From assembly GCA_017449935.1 (NCBI GenBank), contig JAFSYP010000006.1:1-39292 (forward strand): a stretch of 39,292 nt of DNA. The letters run 5' to 3'. Both the position numbers and the translations under genes were made by a program. The stretch is from Clostridia bacterium (GTDB lineage Bacteria > Bacillota > Clostridia > Oscillospirales > Acutalibacteraceae). Shown piece by piece: positions 1 to 10,344 of this stretch. How positions within the stretch are numbered: the first letter of the stretch is position 1; every line of letters begins with the position of its first letter. The notes under the pieces were generated by a model, which worked only from the letters and a program-made list of their open reading frames with translations, made no database searches and was not told the origin of the DNA.

Positions 1-661
1 CGGGGTTCCGGGGATCGTCCTCGGGGATCCCGGCCTCCACCTTGCCCACCAGGTCGGCGACCACGTCGGCCGCCTTGGTGAAGATGCCGCCGCCCACACG
101 GGCAAACAGCGCCATCGACGACGCGCCCATGCCGAACGTCAGCATCGCGCTGGTGATCGCGTCATTGGTCAAAGGCATGCCGCCTTCTTTAAAGACAAAT
201 TTCAAAAGGAACAGCCAGATCGAAATATCCAGAAGCCCCAGACCGACGACCGTAAAGCCCATCACGCTGCCGGCGGAGAATGCCACGCGCAGACCGCGGT
301 TCAGACCTTCCTGACAGGCGTTGGCGGTGCGGGCGTTGGCCGCTGTCGCGATCTTCATACCGACAAAACCGGACAGACCGGAGAAGAAGCCGCCCGTCAG
401 AAATGCGAACGGCACGTAAGGCGTTAAGAGCTTGGCCAGAGCCATGCCGCCCAGCACGACGAACATAACGCCGAAGAAGATCAGCACGACCTTATACTGA
501 CGGCCGAGGTAGGCGTTCGCGCCGCTGCGGATGGAAGCGGAGATCTTTTGCATCCGCTCCGTGCCCTCAGAGAACTTCAGCACGCGTTTCGCGGTCAGCC
601 CGGCGAACAGCAGGGCCAGCAGCGAACAGGCGGCCGTCAGAACGACGATCCATTTTTCCAT
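1..661 (-). CDS. hppA: Membrane-bound ion-translocating pyrophosphatase, N-terminal part (cut by window start)
   Basis: This is a multi-pass membrane enzyme that hydrolyses pyrophosphate and pumps H+ or Na+ across the cytoplasmic membrane. About 220 codons are present, starting MEKWIVVLTAA at an ATG with an AAAGGGG ribosome binding site 9 bases upstream. Several hydrophobic segments are visible. The family hallmark ADLVGKVEAGIPEDDPRNP sits at the window edge, just after GGGIFTKAADV; in this family the DxxxDxxxK lysine/aspartate cluster binds Mg-pyrophosphate. Family members are usually near 670-700 residues, so about two thirds lies outside the window. The later GNTTAA or GNTTKA motif that separates K+-dependent from K+-independent enzymes is not visible, so the coupling ion is undecided. 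Confidence 0.95.
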   Translation of the reverse strand, partial: MEKWIVVLTAACSLLALLFAGLTAKRVLKFSEGTERMQKISASIRSGANAYLGRQYKVVLIFFGVMFVVLGGMALAKLLTPYVPFAFLTGGFFSGLSGFVGMKIATAANARTANACQEGLNRGLRVAFSAGSVMGFTVVGLGLLDISIWLFLLKFVFKEGGMPLTNDAITSAMLTFGMGASSMALFARVGGGIFTKAADVVADLVGKVEAGIPEDDPRNP

Positions 662-1190
662 GAAAACAACCCCTTTAAGACGACGATTTCCTGCAAGCCG
701 TTCAAAAAAATGGAAAAACAAACGGTCGGTCCGGGTATTCCCCCAACCAACATTTGCCTTTACACGCCGAGGCAAAAAAGCCTTCCGCGCACCCTATTTT
801 CTTTTGAAAAAGCGAAATCAGGAAAAAGGCCGCTTTTTTTTTATACTAACACAAAATCTGAAAAAATGCAAGAAAAATCCGAAAAAAAACAAAGGATTTG
901 CGGTTTGTTGTATGTTTATACACAGTGCGTGCAAACGATGCACAAGATATTGTATATGGCGCCGCGCGAGACTTTCGGACGCGGCTATTATTTCGATGTT
1001 CACGGCTTTTTGTGGGATTCCGAATAACAAACCAAGTGTCATCGCGAGCGAAGCGCGTCGATCTCCCGCAGATGCAATCATAAATTCCGTTAACAGGGAC
1101 TGTCATCCGGTTGAGATTGCCACTCCCCTTCGGGGCGCGCAATGACAATTCTTCTTGTTTGCAGTATCCCGCAAAAAACCGTGAAGAGGG
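662..1190. other. AT-rich intergenic region between hppA and the EEP-fold gene
   Basis: No convincing gene is seen in this 529-base gap. Open frames here lack plausible composition and run into hppA on the opposite strand. It should hold the hppA promoter on the minus strand, but I see no strong -35/-10 pair. The part from 1037 to 1147 is a separate inverted-repeat element. Confidence 0.6.
1037..1147. repeat. Imperfect inverted-repeat element (REP/MITE-like)
   Basis: TGTCATCGCGAG at 1037-1048 is mirrored by GCAATGACA at 1139-1147, enclosing about 90 bases with a further internal palindrome (CCCCTTCGGGG near 1126-1135) and a TGTCATCCGG copy at 1101. GTCATTGCGAGCGAAGCG-type ends are a recurrent intergenic element in many Firmicutes genomes. 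Its copy number here cannot be judged because only one copy lies in the window. Confidence 0.5.
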
Positions 1191-2282
1191 TTATTTCTTG
1201 CTGAACGCTTCGCGCGCCAGACGGACGAGATCCGATCCGATCAGACGCAGACAGCGACCGACCATGCGGAAATAATACACGATCTTTTCCGCGGCGGATT
1301 TGTCCGTTTCTTCACGCAGCGTCATATCCGGCCGCGCGTAATCCTGCGTGTTCAGACGCACCGTGCAGGACATCACGGCGTGATCGGTCAGCGCTTCGGG
1401 TCTGTCCGGCTTGTCGGTATAGAACGTGTAGGAAAAGTCCGTCACGTCGAACGACAGACCGTCGCCGCTGCGGTACAGCAGACGCTCGTAGGAATCCCAC
1501 AATCCCCAGAACTTGTTGTCGTACTGCGCGTTGTAGCGGTCGATGATCTCTTCGGCGTCGTCGCCGTGCAGATAGTTGCCGCCGTTGATCTTTTCCGCCC
1601 AGCCGTCCGAAAATCCGCCCTCCACGATCATGGTCCGGTAGAAATCGGAGAAAGGATAGGTGTGCAGCGTGCAGTTGAAGTCGCCCGTGATGAGGATCGG
1701 CCGGTCCGCGGAATGCTCGCCGATATACTGCGAGAGCTGGATGAACTGCGCTCTTTTGGCGAGCTGGTCCTCCATGGTCTTGGACGCGTCCGTGTGGATG
1801 TTGTACAGGTCGATCAAAACGCCGTTCACATCCAGCGTGCATTTCAGAAAGCCCTTCGGCGTCAGCCCGTCGTTGTCCGCGGTGAGGATGCCGTAAAACT
1901 CCGTCCACGCCACCCGGTCGACGTTGCAGATCGGGTACTTGGAAAAGAGGTTCAGACCGTCGCCGGCCGGGATGCCGCCGCTGGTGAAGGTCTTGTACGG
2001 ATAATCCGTCATCTGCGCGGCGAGCAGCGCATGGTACTGGAAATCCTCCTGCACGGCGACCACGTCCGCGCCGCTTTGATTCAGCATCCTGCCGAGCGTG
2101 CGTTCCGCGTGCGCGACGACCTTGTGCTCGGAGGAGAACAGCGCGGGGATCGGCAGGCCGCCTACGTTCGAGCAAAGGACCGTCAGCGACAGCGTATCGT
2201 CAGATGCGGCAAGGGCCGAACACGCGCAGCCGAACATGAACAGCACGGCCAGAAAAACAGAAAGAATTTTTTGCGGTTTCAT
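1191..2282 (-). CDS. Secreted endonuclease/exonuclease/phosphatase-fold protein
   Basis: A 363-residue protein starting MKPQKILSVFLAVLFMFG. The N-terminal stretch is a signal peptide ending ACSALA before ASDDT; a Cys in MFGC could alternatively make it a lipoprotein. The mature part has the EEP (DNase I/sphingomyelinase/inositol phosphatase-like) pattern: an early VLCSNVGGLP segment, VVAVQEDFQYH with the metal-binding Glu, ITGDFNCTLHTYPFSD (GDFN), and LTDHAVMSC (DHxxV) near the end. Substrate is unknown: nucleic acid, phospholipid or inositol phosphate are all possible. The start was chosen at the ATG preceded by AGAGGCG; an upstream in-frame ATG at 2333 lies beyond the terminator of the upstream gene and is unlikely. 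It is separated from ispH-rpsA by that terminator, so it should have its own promoter. Confidence 0.8.
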   Translation of the reverse strand: MKPQKILSVFLAVLFMFGCACSALAASDDTLSLTVLCSNVGGLPIPALFSSEHKVVAHAERTLGRMLNQSGADVVAVQEDFQYHALLAAQMTDYPYKTFTSGGIPAGDGLNLFSKYPICNVDRVAWTEFYGILTADNDGLTPKGFLKCTLDVNGVLIDLYNIHTDASKTMEDQLAKRAQFIQLSQYIGEHSADRPILITGDFNCTLHTYPFSDFYRTMIVEGGFSDGWAEKINGGNYLHGDDAEEIIDRYNAQYDNKFWGLWDSYERLLYRSGDGLSFDVTDFSYTFYTDKPDRPEALTDHAVMSCTVRLNTQDYARPDMTLREETDKSAAEKIVYYFRMVGRCLRLIGSDLVRLAREAFSKK

Positions 2283-2298
2283 AGTCAAACGCCTCTTT

Positions 2299-2329
2299 AA
2301 AAAACGGCCGGCTGTATTCAGCCGGCCGT
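2299..2329 (-). terminator. Rho-independent terminator of the ispH-rpsA transcription unit
   Basis: An 11-bp perfect stem (ACGGCCGGCTG, 2304-2314, with 2319-2329) closes a 4-base loop. On the minus strand it is followed at once by a run of six T. It lies about 16 bases after the ispH-rpsA stop codon. Confidence 0.93.
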
Positions 2330-2344
2330 GCATATTCAGATGGA

Positions 2345-4533
<2,189 letters not shown>

Positions 4534-4555
<22 letters not shown>

Positions 4556-5181
4556 AATTCGGTGATCTTTTCCATCACGAACGCGGCGGCGACACGACAC
4601 TGCTGCGCGCTGTGTTCATCCTCCGGCAGCTCGAGCGAATCGTACGGGATGACCTCGCCGTAACGGATCGTCAGCTTGGAACGGAAATGCGGTTTTTCGG
4701 AAAAGTAGATGCACACGGGCAGGATGTCGGCGTGCGTCTGCTTGGCGATCATAGCGACGCCGCCCTTGGCGCGGTGCGGCTTGAGATCCTTGGAGCGCGT
4801 GCCCTCCGGGAAAATGCCCAGGACGTGGCCGCGGTCCAGAAGCGCCTGCGCATAGCGGATCGCTTTCATATCCACGCCGGAGCGGTCGACGGGGAACGCG
4901 TTCATCGTCGTCAGCAGCCAGCGGGAGAACGATTTTTTGAACAGGGAGATCTTGGCCATAAAATGCAGCGTCCGCGGACAGGTCTCCGCCACAAAGACGG
5001 GATCGATCGCGGTGACGTGGTTGCACGCGACGATAAAGCTGCCCTCCTGCGGGATGTTTTCGGTGCCGACCACCTTTTCCTTGAACACGAAATGGACCAG
5101 GAAGTGGATGACCGGACGGATCCGCGGATACGCGGCGCTTTCTTTGTCGGGGTCATAGTGAAACTGGAACGGTTTACTCAT
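4534..5181 (-). CDS. plsC: 1-acyl-sn-glycerol-3-phosphate acyltransferase
   Basis: A 215-residue membrane-associated acyltransferase that converts lysophosphatidic acid to phosphatidic acid in phospholipid synthesis. The catalytic HX4D motif is NHVTAID (H55, D60), and the glycerophosphate-binding motif is FPEGTRS (residues 124-130). Hydrophobic segments near residues 23-33 and 45-55 fit membrane association. Length matches short Firmicutes PlsC. The start overlaps the cmk stop by four bases (ATGA), and the stop overlaps the ispH-rpsA start. The cmk-plsC-ispH-rpsA order is a conserved arrangement in Clostridia (known of the lineage), so the genes are very likely co-transcribed. Confidence 0.93.
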
Positions 5182-5849
5182 GCTATTCTCTCCTTTATGA
5201 TCTGCATCAGCGCGGCGAGCGCGGCGTCGAAATCCAGATCAGACGTATCGAGCAGCACTGCGTCGTCCGCCTGCCGCAGCGGTGCGACGGCGCGGTGCGA
5301 GTCGTTGTAGTCGCGCTGAATGATGTCGGCCAGAACGTCCTCGAAGGGCGTCGGCATCCCTTTTTCCAGCAGCTCTTTGTATCGGCGTTCGGCACGCGTT
5401 TCGGCCGATGCGGTCAGGTACACCTTGACGTTTGCGTCCGGCAGCACGACCGTGCCGATGTCGCGCCCGTCCATGATACAGTTGTTTTCCGCGGCGATGT
5501 CGCGCTGCAGAGAAAAGAGAAAGTCGCGCACCTGCGGATGGGCGGAGACGTCGGACGCCGCCATGGACGCGTCGGGGGTGCGGATCGCGTCGGACACGTC
5601 CTCCTCGCCGAGAAACACGCGCTGCACGCCGTCGGCATAGCGCAGCGAAACGCGCACGCCGTCCAGCGCGGAAGCGACCGCGTCGGCGTCCTTCGTGTCG
5701 ATGCCGGCACGCAGCATGTAAAGACCGACCGCGCGGTACAGCGCGCCGGTGTCGACGTAGATACAGCCGAGCGCCGCGGCGACGCGTTTGGAGAGGGAGC
5801 TTTTTCCAGCGCCGGCGGGGCCGTCGACCGCGATGTTGAAAACAGACAT
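5178..5849 (-). CDS. cmk: Cytidylate kinase
   Basis: A 223-residue cytosolic kinase that phosphorylates CMP and dCMP with ATP. The P-loop GPAGAGKSS is at residues 10-18, followed by VDTGALYRAV (CMP-binding) and DGRDIGTVVLPDA, which are typical of the family; RRYKELLEKG forms part of the lid. Full length. It lies three bases downstream of folA and overlaps plsC by four bases. Start ATG at 5849, directly after the folA stop. Confidence 0.95.
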   Translation of the reverse strand: MSVFNIAVDGPAGAGKSSLSKRVAAALGCIYVDTGALYRAVGLYMLRAGIDTKDADAVASALDGVRVSLRYADGVQRVFLGEEDVSDAIRTPDASMAASDVSAHPQVRDFLFSLQRDIAAENNCIMDGRDIGTVVLPDANVKVYLTASAETRAERRYKELLEKGMPTPFEDVLADIIQRDYNDSHRAVAPLRQADDAVLLDTSDLDFDAALAALMQIIKERIA

Positions 5850-5852
5850 GGT

Positions 5853-6344
5853 TTACCGCTCCTTTTCGTAAAGATCGAATGTATAGTACAGACCGTCCTG
5901 TTCGTGCAGGACGCTGCGTTTCGCAAGACGCCAGTCGGGCGAGGCGTCCAGATCGGGCAGGAATGTGTCCGCCGGTTTTGCGGCGTAAAACCGCGTGATG
6001 TACGCCTTGCCGCAGTACGGCAGCAGCGCACGGTAGACCGCGCCGCCGCCGATGACGAAGACGCGCTCGTCGTCGTAATCGCGCAGCAGCCGCAGCAGCT
6101 CGTCGACGCTGCGCACGACCGTCGCCCCGTCGGGCGCAAAGCCGAGGTCGCGAGAGAGAACGATGTTGACGCGGTTCGGCAGCGGCTGTCGGTTCGGCAT
6201 GGAGAGAAACGTGTTCCGGCCCATGACGACGACGCCGCCCGTCGTTTTCTTACGGAACTGCACCATGTCCGCCGAGACGCGGAACAGCAGCCCGTTCTGA
6301 TAGCCGATCCCCCAGTCGAGGGTGGCGGAAGCAATAAGGTTCAT
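5853..6344 (-). CDS. folA: Dihydrofolate reductase
   Basis: A 163-residue DHFR that reduces dihydrofolate to tetrahydrofolate with NADPH. It begins MNLIASATLDWGIGYQNGLL, with the active-site acidic residue in SADMVQFRKK (D26), the NADPH-binding VVVMGRNTF, and VFVIGGGAVYRALL near residue 110. It recycles the dihydrofolate made by the ThyA encoded at 7342, and the two genes lie in the same minus-strand run, separated by a secreted-protein gene. RBS GGGAGA precedes the ATG. A 118-base gap upstream, containing the palindrome GTTGTATAACAAC on the minus strand, might hold an extra promoter, but no clear -35/-10 pair is seen. Confidence 0.94.
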   Translation of the reverse strand: MNLIASATLDWGIGYQNGLLFRVSADMVQFRKKTTGGVVVMGRNTFLSMPNRQPLPNRVNIVLSRDLGFAPDGATVVRSVDELLRLLRDYDDERVFVIGGGAVYRALLPYCGKAYITRFYAAKPADTFLPDLDASPDWRLAKRSVLHEQDGLYYTFDLYEKER

Positions 6345-6462
6345 AGGTATTCTCCCGTCAAATGCCGGTCCGATGCGAGCGGCGGCATTTTATCCGCACA
6401 CGTTCCCTACGGGTGTGTACGACGCAGATCGTTGTTATACAACGGTTTCGTCACAATACGAT

Positions 6463-7296
6463 TCAGTCAATGATCACCTTGAACAACGGAATAACGGATG
6501 CGGACGTCAAAGCGGCTTCCGTTTCGATCGAGAAGCTGCCGTCGGATCGGATCATGGCGTAGGAATAAGACTTTTCGTCGGTGCCGTTCCCGAGAATGAT
6601 CTCGATCTCTCTGTCCGCATAGGACGGATCGACCTTGCCGGACAGTGTGATGGCGAAGGTCGGGATCCCGGTCATAGACGTCCCGACTTTTTTGCACAGG
6701 AACGACCGGATGGAAACGTCCGTGCGCAGATGATACAGTTCATCAAAAGAGTACCAGGTGGTAGGTATAGTCGGCTCAGGCACAGTCGTCTCCACAGTCG
6801 GTTCCGCAGTCGGCTTCACAGTCGGATCAGGAACGGTCGCGCCGGTCGGCACGGGGGGTTCGTCGCTCTGTGCGCGCACAGAGTCTGCGCGACGGGTCGT
6901 GGATTCGGCGCGATAAGTCGTGCCGGTCGGAACGCTGTACGTCGTTTCCGGTTTAGTTGTCGTTGTGGTTGTTGTGGTTGATGTGGCCGTTGTGAGGGCC
7001 GGCCGTGTTGTTGAATACGCCGGCTGCGTCATGGTCGTTGTGGCCCATGTCGTAGTCAAGGAAAGGTCGCGCACATACGCCTGCACCGTCGTGCCCGCGG
7101 CAGGATAGCAGGGGATCGTTTCGCCGATCTCCATATCCATTGTGTTCAAAGGCGCGCCGAAGCTGTCAATGACCTGCTGCTGCACGGAGACCTGCGATTC
7201 CAGCCGGTCGATCTTCTCGACGGCGGCCTTGTCCAGAACGATATAGCCCGCGGAAGCGAGGATGGTCACAAGTAAAGCGGCGATTGTTTTTTTCAT
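6463..7296 (-). CDS. Secreted or membrane-anchored protein with Thr-rich linker, unknown function
   Basis: A 277-residue protein of unrecognised family. It starts MKKTIAALLVTILASAGYIVL, a signal peptide or uncleaved anchor, followed by a short predicted coiled coil (KIDRLESQVSVQQQVIDSF). A linker of about 100 residues is extremely rich in Thr and Pro, like a cell-wall-spanning or glycosylated stalk. A folded C-terminal domain of roughly 90 residues has beta-like segments (IPTFAITLSGKVD, DREIEIILGNG). Two ATGs lie in tandem. The second (7296) sits six bases from GGAGG, the first only three, so 7296 is preferred. It interrupts the thyA-folA run. No sortase motif is visible, so anchoring would be through the N-terminal helix. 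Confidence 0.75.
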   Translation of the reverse strand: MKKTIAALLVTILASAGYIVLDKAAVEKIDRLESQVSVQQQVIDSFGAPLNTMDMEIGETIPCYPAAGTTVQAYVRDLSLTTTWATTTMTQPAYSTTRPALTTATSTTTTTTTTKPETTYSVPTGTTYRAESTTRRADSVRAQSDEPPVPTGATVPDPTVKPTAEPTVETTVPEPTIPTTWYSFDELYHLRTDVSIRSFLCKKVGTSMTGIPTFAITLSGKVDPSYADREIEIILGNGTDEKSYSYAMIRSDGSFSIETEAALTSASVIPLFKVIID

Positions 7297-7341
7297 CATG
7301 ATCCTCCGTGATTATGTGCTCGTGACGCGCGGCGCGATCGG

Positions 7342-8172
7342 TCAGATCGCAACGGGGATCTTATGATCGAACGCGTTGTATTGATAATCCTCCAGCCGGA
7401 AGCTGTCGGGCGTGAAGTCGTAGAAATTCGTGACGGACTTGTCCATGATGAATTTCGGCGCGGGGTAGGGGGTGCCCTTCAGCAGCTCTTTGACCAGCGG
7501 AATATGGCGGTCGTAGATGTGCGCGTCGGCGACGACGTGGACAAACTCGCCCGCTTCGAGACCGGACACCTGCGCCATCATGTGCACGAGCACCGCGTAC
7601 TGCACCACGTTCCAGTTGTTCGCCACGAGCATATCCTGCGAACGCTGGTTGAGGATGGCGTTGAGCCGGTTGCCGGACACGTTGAACGTCATGCTGTACG
7701 CGCACGGATACAGTCCCATCTCGGACAGGTCGTGGTGGTTGTAGATATTGGTCAGGATACGGCGCGAACGCGGGTTGTTCTTCAGATCGTACAGCACGCG
7801 GTCCACCTGATCGAAATCGCCCTCCGGGTAATGGTGCTTGACCGAGAGCTGGTAGCCGTACGCCTTGCCGATGCTGCCCGTTTCGTCCGCCCAGGCGTCC
7901 CAGATGTGCGAGTGCAGCAGATGGATGTCGTTGGATTTTTTCTGCCAGATCCACAGCAGCTCGTCGATCGCGGACTTGAACGCCGTGCGGCGCAGCGTGG
8001 TGATCGGGAACTCCTTCGCCAGGTCGTAGCGGTTGACCATGGCGAATTTCTTGACGGTGTGGGCGGGCGTGCCGTCCTCCCAGACCGGACGGACCTTGCA
8101 GCCCTCGTCCGAAACGCCGTTTTCGAGAATATCGTTCAGATTGCGGATCAGGACTTCATCAGCGTAGCTCAT
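7342..8172 (-). CDS. thyA: Thymidylate synthase
   Basis: A 276-residue ThyA-type enzyme that methylates dUMP to dTMP using methylene-tetrahydrofolate and releases dihydrofolate. The catalytic cysteine is C157 in GLYPCAYSM. LNQRSQDM (dUMP phosphate contact), NVVQYAVLVHMMAQ and HIYDRH are all typical. The ATG at 8172 follows GGAGGAAACACC and overlaps the upstream lipid-kinase stop by four bases; a longer in-frame extension to 8271 runs inside the kinase gene and is rejected. Together with folA nearby this completes the folate cycle for dTMP. It is classical ThyA, not flavin-dependent ThyX. Confidence 0.95.
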   Translation of the reverse strand: MSYADEVLIRNLNDILENGVSDEGCKVRPVWEDGTPAHTVKKFAMVNRYDLAKEFPITTLRRTAFKSAIDELLWIWQKKSNDIHLLHSHIWDAWADETGSIGKAYGYQLSVKHHYPEGDFDQVDRVLYDLKNNPRSRRILTNIYNHHDLSEMGLYPCAYSMTFNVSGNRLNAILNQRSQDMLVANNWNVVQYAVLVHMMAQVSGLEAGEFVHVVADAHIYDRHIPLVKELLKGTPYPAPKFIMDKSVTNFYDFTPDSFRLEDYQYNAFDHKIPVAI

Positions 8173-9086
8173 GGTGTTTCCTCCGTCTTTTTCATGATAT
8201 GTATGCCGTGCCGGATGCACTGGACGGCGACTTCCTCGGTCTCGCCGCCGAACTCGCCGTCGAGCGACCACGGGACCGACGCGCCCATAAAGTCGAACAA
8301 AAAGATCTTGCCGTGCCGGACGGTGACGTACTCCTCGTCGAAGACGCCGTTCTGCACGTCGGTGTACAGCCGCACGAGATCCATCGGATTCTTCGGCTTT
8401 TTGATGAGGACCAGCTCCATCAGCCCGTCGTCGAGCCGCACGCGGTCGGGCGGGAATTTCAGCACGCCGCCGCCGACGGCATAGGCGTTGGTCACGGAGC
8501 CGAATACGTATTCGCCCTCGATCACTTCGCCGTCCGCGTCCAGGCGCAGCGGGATCGTCTCGATGTGCAGCAGCTCCTTGGCGCCGCCCATCAGATACGC
8601 GGCGTAGCCGTAGCGGTTTTTGATATGCTGATCGGTGGCATAGGAGGCCTTGGTGAACAGGCCGAAGCTCGCAGTATAGCAGAAATAGCGCCCTTCGCCG
8701 AAAAGACCGACGTCCTGCGGCACGGGCTTGCCCTCCAGGATGGTGCGGATCGCCGCATCTTCGTCGAACGGGATGCCGTTGCTTTTGGCGAAATCGTTGG
8801 TCGTGCCGGCCGGGATGTAGCCGATCGGCACGTCGACGCCGGCCTCCAGCACGCCGTTGACCGTTTCGTTCAGCGTCCCGTCTCCGCCGCGGCAGACGAC
8901 GAGATCGAAATCCTTTGAAAGACGCGCGGCGACGTCCGTCGCGTCGTGTGGGCCGGTCGTCAGCCGGATGAACGGCTCGTATTCCGTGTCGCGGAAATCG
9001 CTGCCGAAGCTGAACGCCAGTCGGCGCGTCACGATACGGCCCGACCGGGGATTGACCAGGATCAGCGCTTTTTTCTTTTTCATCAT
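8169..9086 (-). CDS. Diacylglycerol kinase-like lipid kinase (DAGK catalytic domain)
   Basis: A 305-residue cytosolic or peripheral lipid kinase of the DgkB/YegS family. It opens KKKKALILVNPRSGR, then DLVVCRGGDGTLNETVNG (the GGDGTLNE nucleotide-binding motif) and IGYIPAGTTNDFAKSNGIP. The last part includes DDGLMELVLI, also typical of the family. It probably phosphorylates diacylglycerol to phosphatidic acid, feeding the same lipid pool as PlsC in this gene run; sphingoid or other lipids cannot be excluded. RBS GGAGGG. Two ATGs are in tandem at the start, and 9083 would also be well spaced. Confidence 0.9.
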   Translation of the reverse strand: MMKKKKALILVNPRSGRIVTRRLAFSFGSDFRDTEYEPFIRLTTGPHDATDVAARLSKDFDLVVCRGGDGTLNETVNGVLEAGVDVPIGYIPAGTTNDFAKSNGIPFDEDAAIRTILEGKPVPQDVGLFGEGRYFCYTASFGLFTKASYATDQHIKNRYGYAAYLMGGAKELLHIETIPLRLDADGEVIEGEYVFGSVTNAYAVGGGVLKFPPDRVRLDDGLMELVLIKKPKNPMDLVRLYTDVQNGVFDEEYVTVRHGKIFLFDFMGASVPWSLDGEFGGETEEVAVQCIRHGIHIMKKTEETP

Positions 9087-9123
9087 GTGATACCCTCCGC
9101 GCGGAAATGCTTACCGCAGACTC

Positions 9124-10269
9124 TTACCACGCTTCGACGAGGATCTTTTCCAGATCCGATTTTTCCGGTTTTTTGGGATTGGTGCGCGTGCAGGAATCGA
9201 GCATGGCGGCGTCCGCCATTTCCGGGATGCGCGCAAAGTATTCCTCGCGCGTGCAGACGCCCAGCTCCGAAACGCACAGCGGGATGTCCATTTCCTTCAT
9301 CATGTATTCGACCCAGCTGACCAGCGCGCGCACGGTGGTGATCGTGTTGAAGTTGCGCAGTCCCAGAATCTGGGCGATGTTGCAGTATTTCTTGACCTGC
9401 TTGGGATACTCGGCCTGGCTGCGGCTGTGCTTGGAGATGCCGGAATTGTACTGGATCACCAAAGGCAGCAGCATGGCGTTGGCGCGGCCGTGCGGGATGT
9501 GGAACTGCGCGCCGAGCTGGTGCGCGAGCGAGTGGTTGATCCCCAGTCCCGTCGCGTTGAACGCGATGCCCGCCAGGCACGACGCGACGTGCATTTTCTG
9601 CCGGGCGTGCGTATCGTTGCCGTCGAGGTACGAGCGCAGCATGAACGCGCCGAAGATCTCGATCGACTTTTCCGCAAGCGCCGCGGAGAATTCGTTGTTG
9701 TCGGTGCTGACGTAGGATTCCATCGCGTGCGTGAACACGTCCATGCCCGTGTCCGCCGCGACTTTCGGCGGCACGCTCTTGACCAGCTCCACGTCGAGGA
9801 TCGCTTCCTGCGGCAGGAGCGTGTCGGACACGAGCGGGAACTTTGTGTTGTTCGCCGGGTCGGAGATCACGGAGAAATTCGTGACCTCGGAGCCGGTGCC
9901 GCTGGTGGTGGGCACGGCGATCAGCCGCACGCTGCGTTCGGGATGCATCTGCCGCGCGACCTCGCGGATGCCCTTGGCGGAGTCGATGGCGGAGCCGCCG
10001 CCCACGGCGACGATGCAGTCCGCGTCGTATTCCAGCAGCGCGCGCACGCCCGCCGTGATCTTGTCGATCGGCGGGTCGGGCACGATGTCGTCATAGACGC
10101 GGTAGTCGATCCCGCTTTTTTGCAGGCGGTCGGTCAGGAAGCGAATCATGCCGCTTTTGACGACGAACGGATCGCTGATGAGCATCAGACGCGTACAGTC
10201 CAGCGCGGCGAGCCGATCCAGCGCGTTCTCGCCGAAATAGATGGTGGTTTTGATGTCGAAGGATTTCAA
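9124..10269 (-). CDS. Iron-containing alcohol dehydrogenase (PduQ/EutG-like)
   Basis: A 381-residue group III alcohol dehydrogenase. The N-terminal half binds NAD(P)H through AVGGGSAIDSAKGI. Metal-ligand histidines lie in NHSLAHQLGAQFHIPHG. Similarity of the N terminus (TTIYFGENALDRL) is to 1-propanol dehydrogenases, but there are no bacterial microcompartment genes nearby, so a general role in reducing aldehydes during fermentation is more likely. It is the first gene of a long minus-strand run and has the consensus promoter at 10302-10330, suggesting strong expression. The gap to the lipid-kinase gene is 37 bases with no terminator seen, so read-through into the lipid and folate genes is plausible. 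Confidence 0.9.
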   Translation of the reverse strand: MKSFDIKTTIYFGENALDRLAALDCTRLMLISDPFVVKSGMIRFLTDRLQKSGIDYRVYDDIVPDPPIDKITAGVRALLEYDADCIVAVGGGSAIDSAKGIREVARQMHPERSVRLIAVPTTSGTGSEVTNFSVISDPANNTKFPLVSDTLLPQEAILDVELVKSVPPKVAADTGMDVFTHAMESYVSTDNNEFSAALAEKSIEIFGAFMLRSYLDGNDTHARQKMHVASCLAGIAFNATGLGINHSLAHQLGAQFHIPHGRANAMLLPLVIQYNSGISKHSRSQAEYPKQVKKYCNIAQILGLRNFNTITTVRALVSWVEYMMKEMDIPLCVSELGVCTREEYFARIPEMADAAMLDSCTRTNPKKPEKSDLEKILVEAW

Positions 10270-10301
10270 GACAGCACCCCAAACAGTCGGATTATTCTGT
10301 T

Positions 10302-10330
10302 ATTATACTCCCTGCGGGAGATAATGTCAA
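10302..10330 (-). promoter_or_regulatory. Consensus sigma-A promoter of the alcohol dehydrogenase gene
   Basis: On the minus strand TTGACA (10325-10330) is spaced 17 bases from TATAAT (10302-10307), a perfect vegetative promoter. The spacer contains the small palindrome CTCCC-TGC-GGGAG (10308-10320), which could be an operator lying between the two promoter boxes. Confidence 0.9.
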
Positions 10331-10344
10331 TTTTTTTGTATGGA

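Noticed and set aside
531-1145. Overlapping plus-strand frames at the hppA start and in the following gap
   Set aside because: They run antisense into the conserved hppA N terminus, have no ribosome binding site and no family resemblance.
6401-6415. CACCCGTAGGG on the minus strand as a REP remnant
   Set aside because: Only the lead and head match; the GC stem and its second arm are missing, so it is probably chance.
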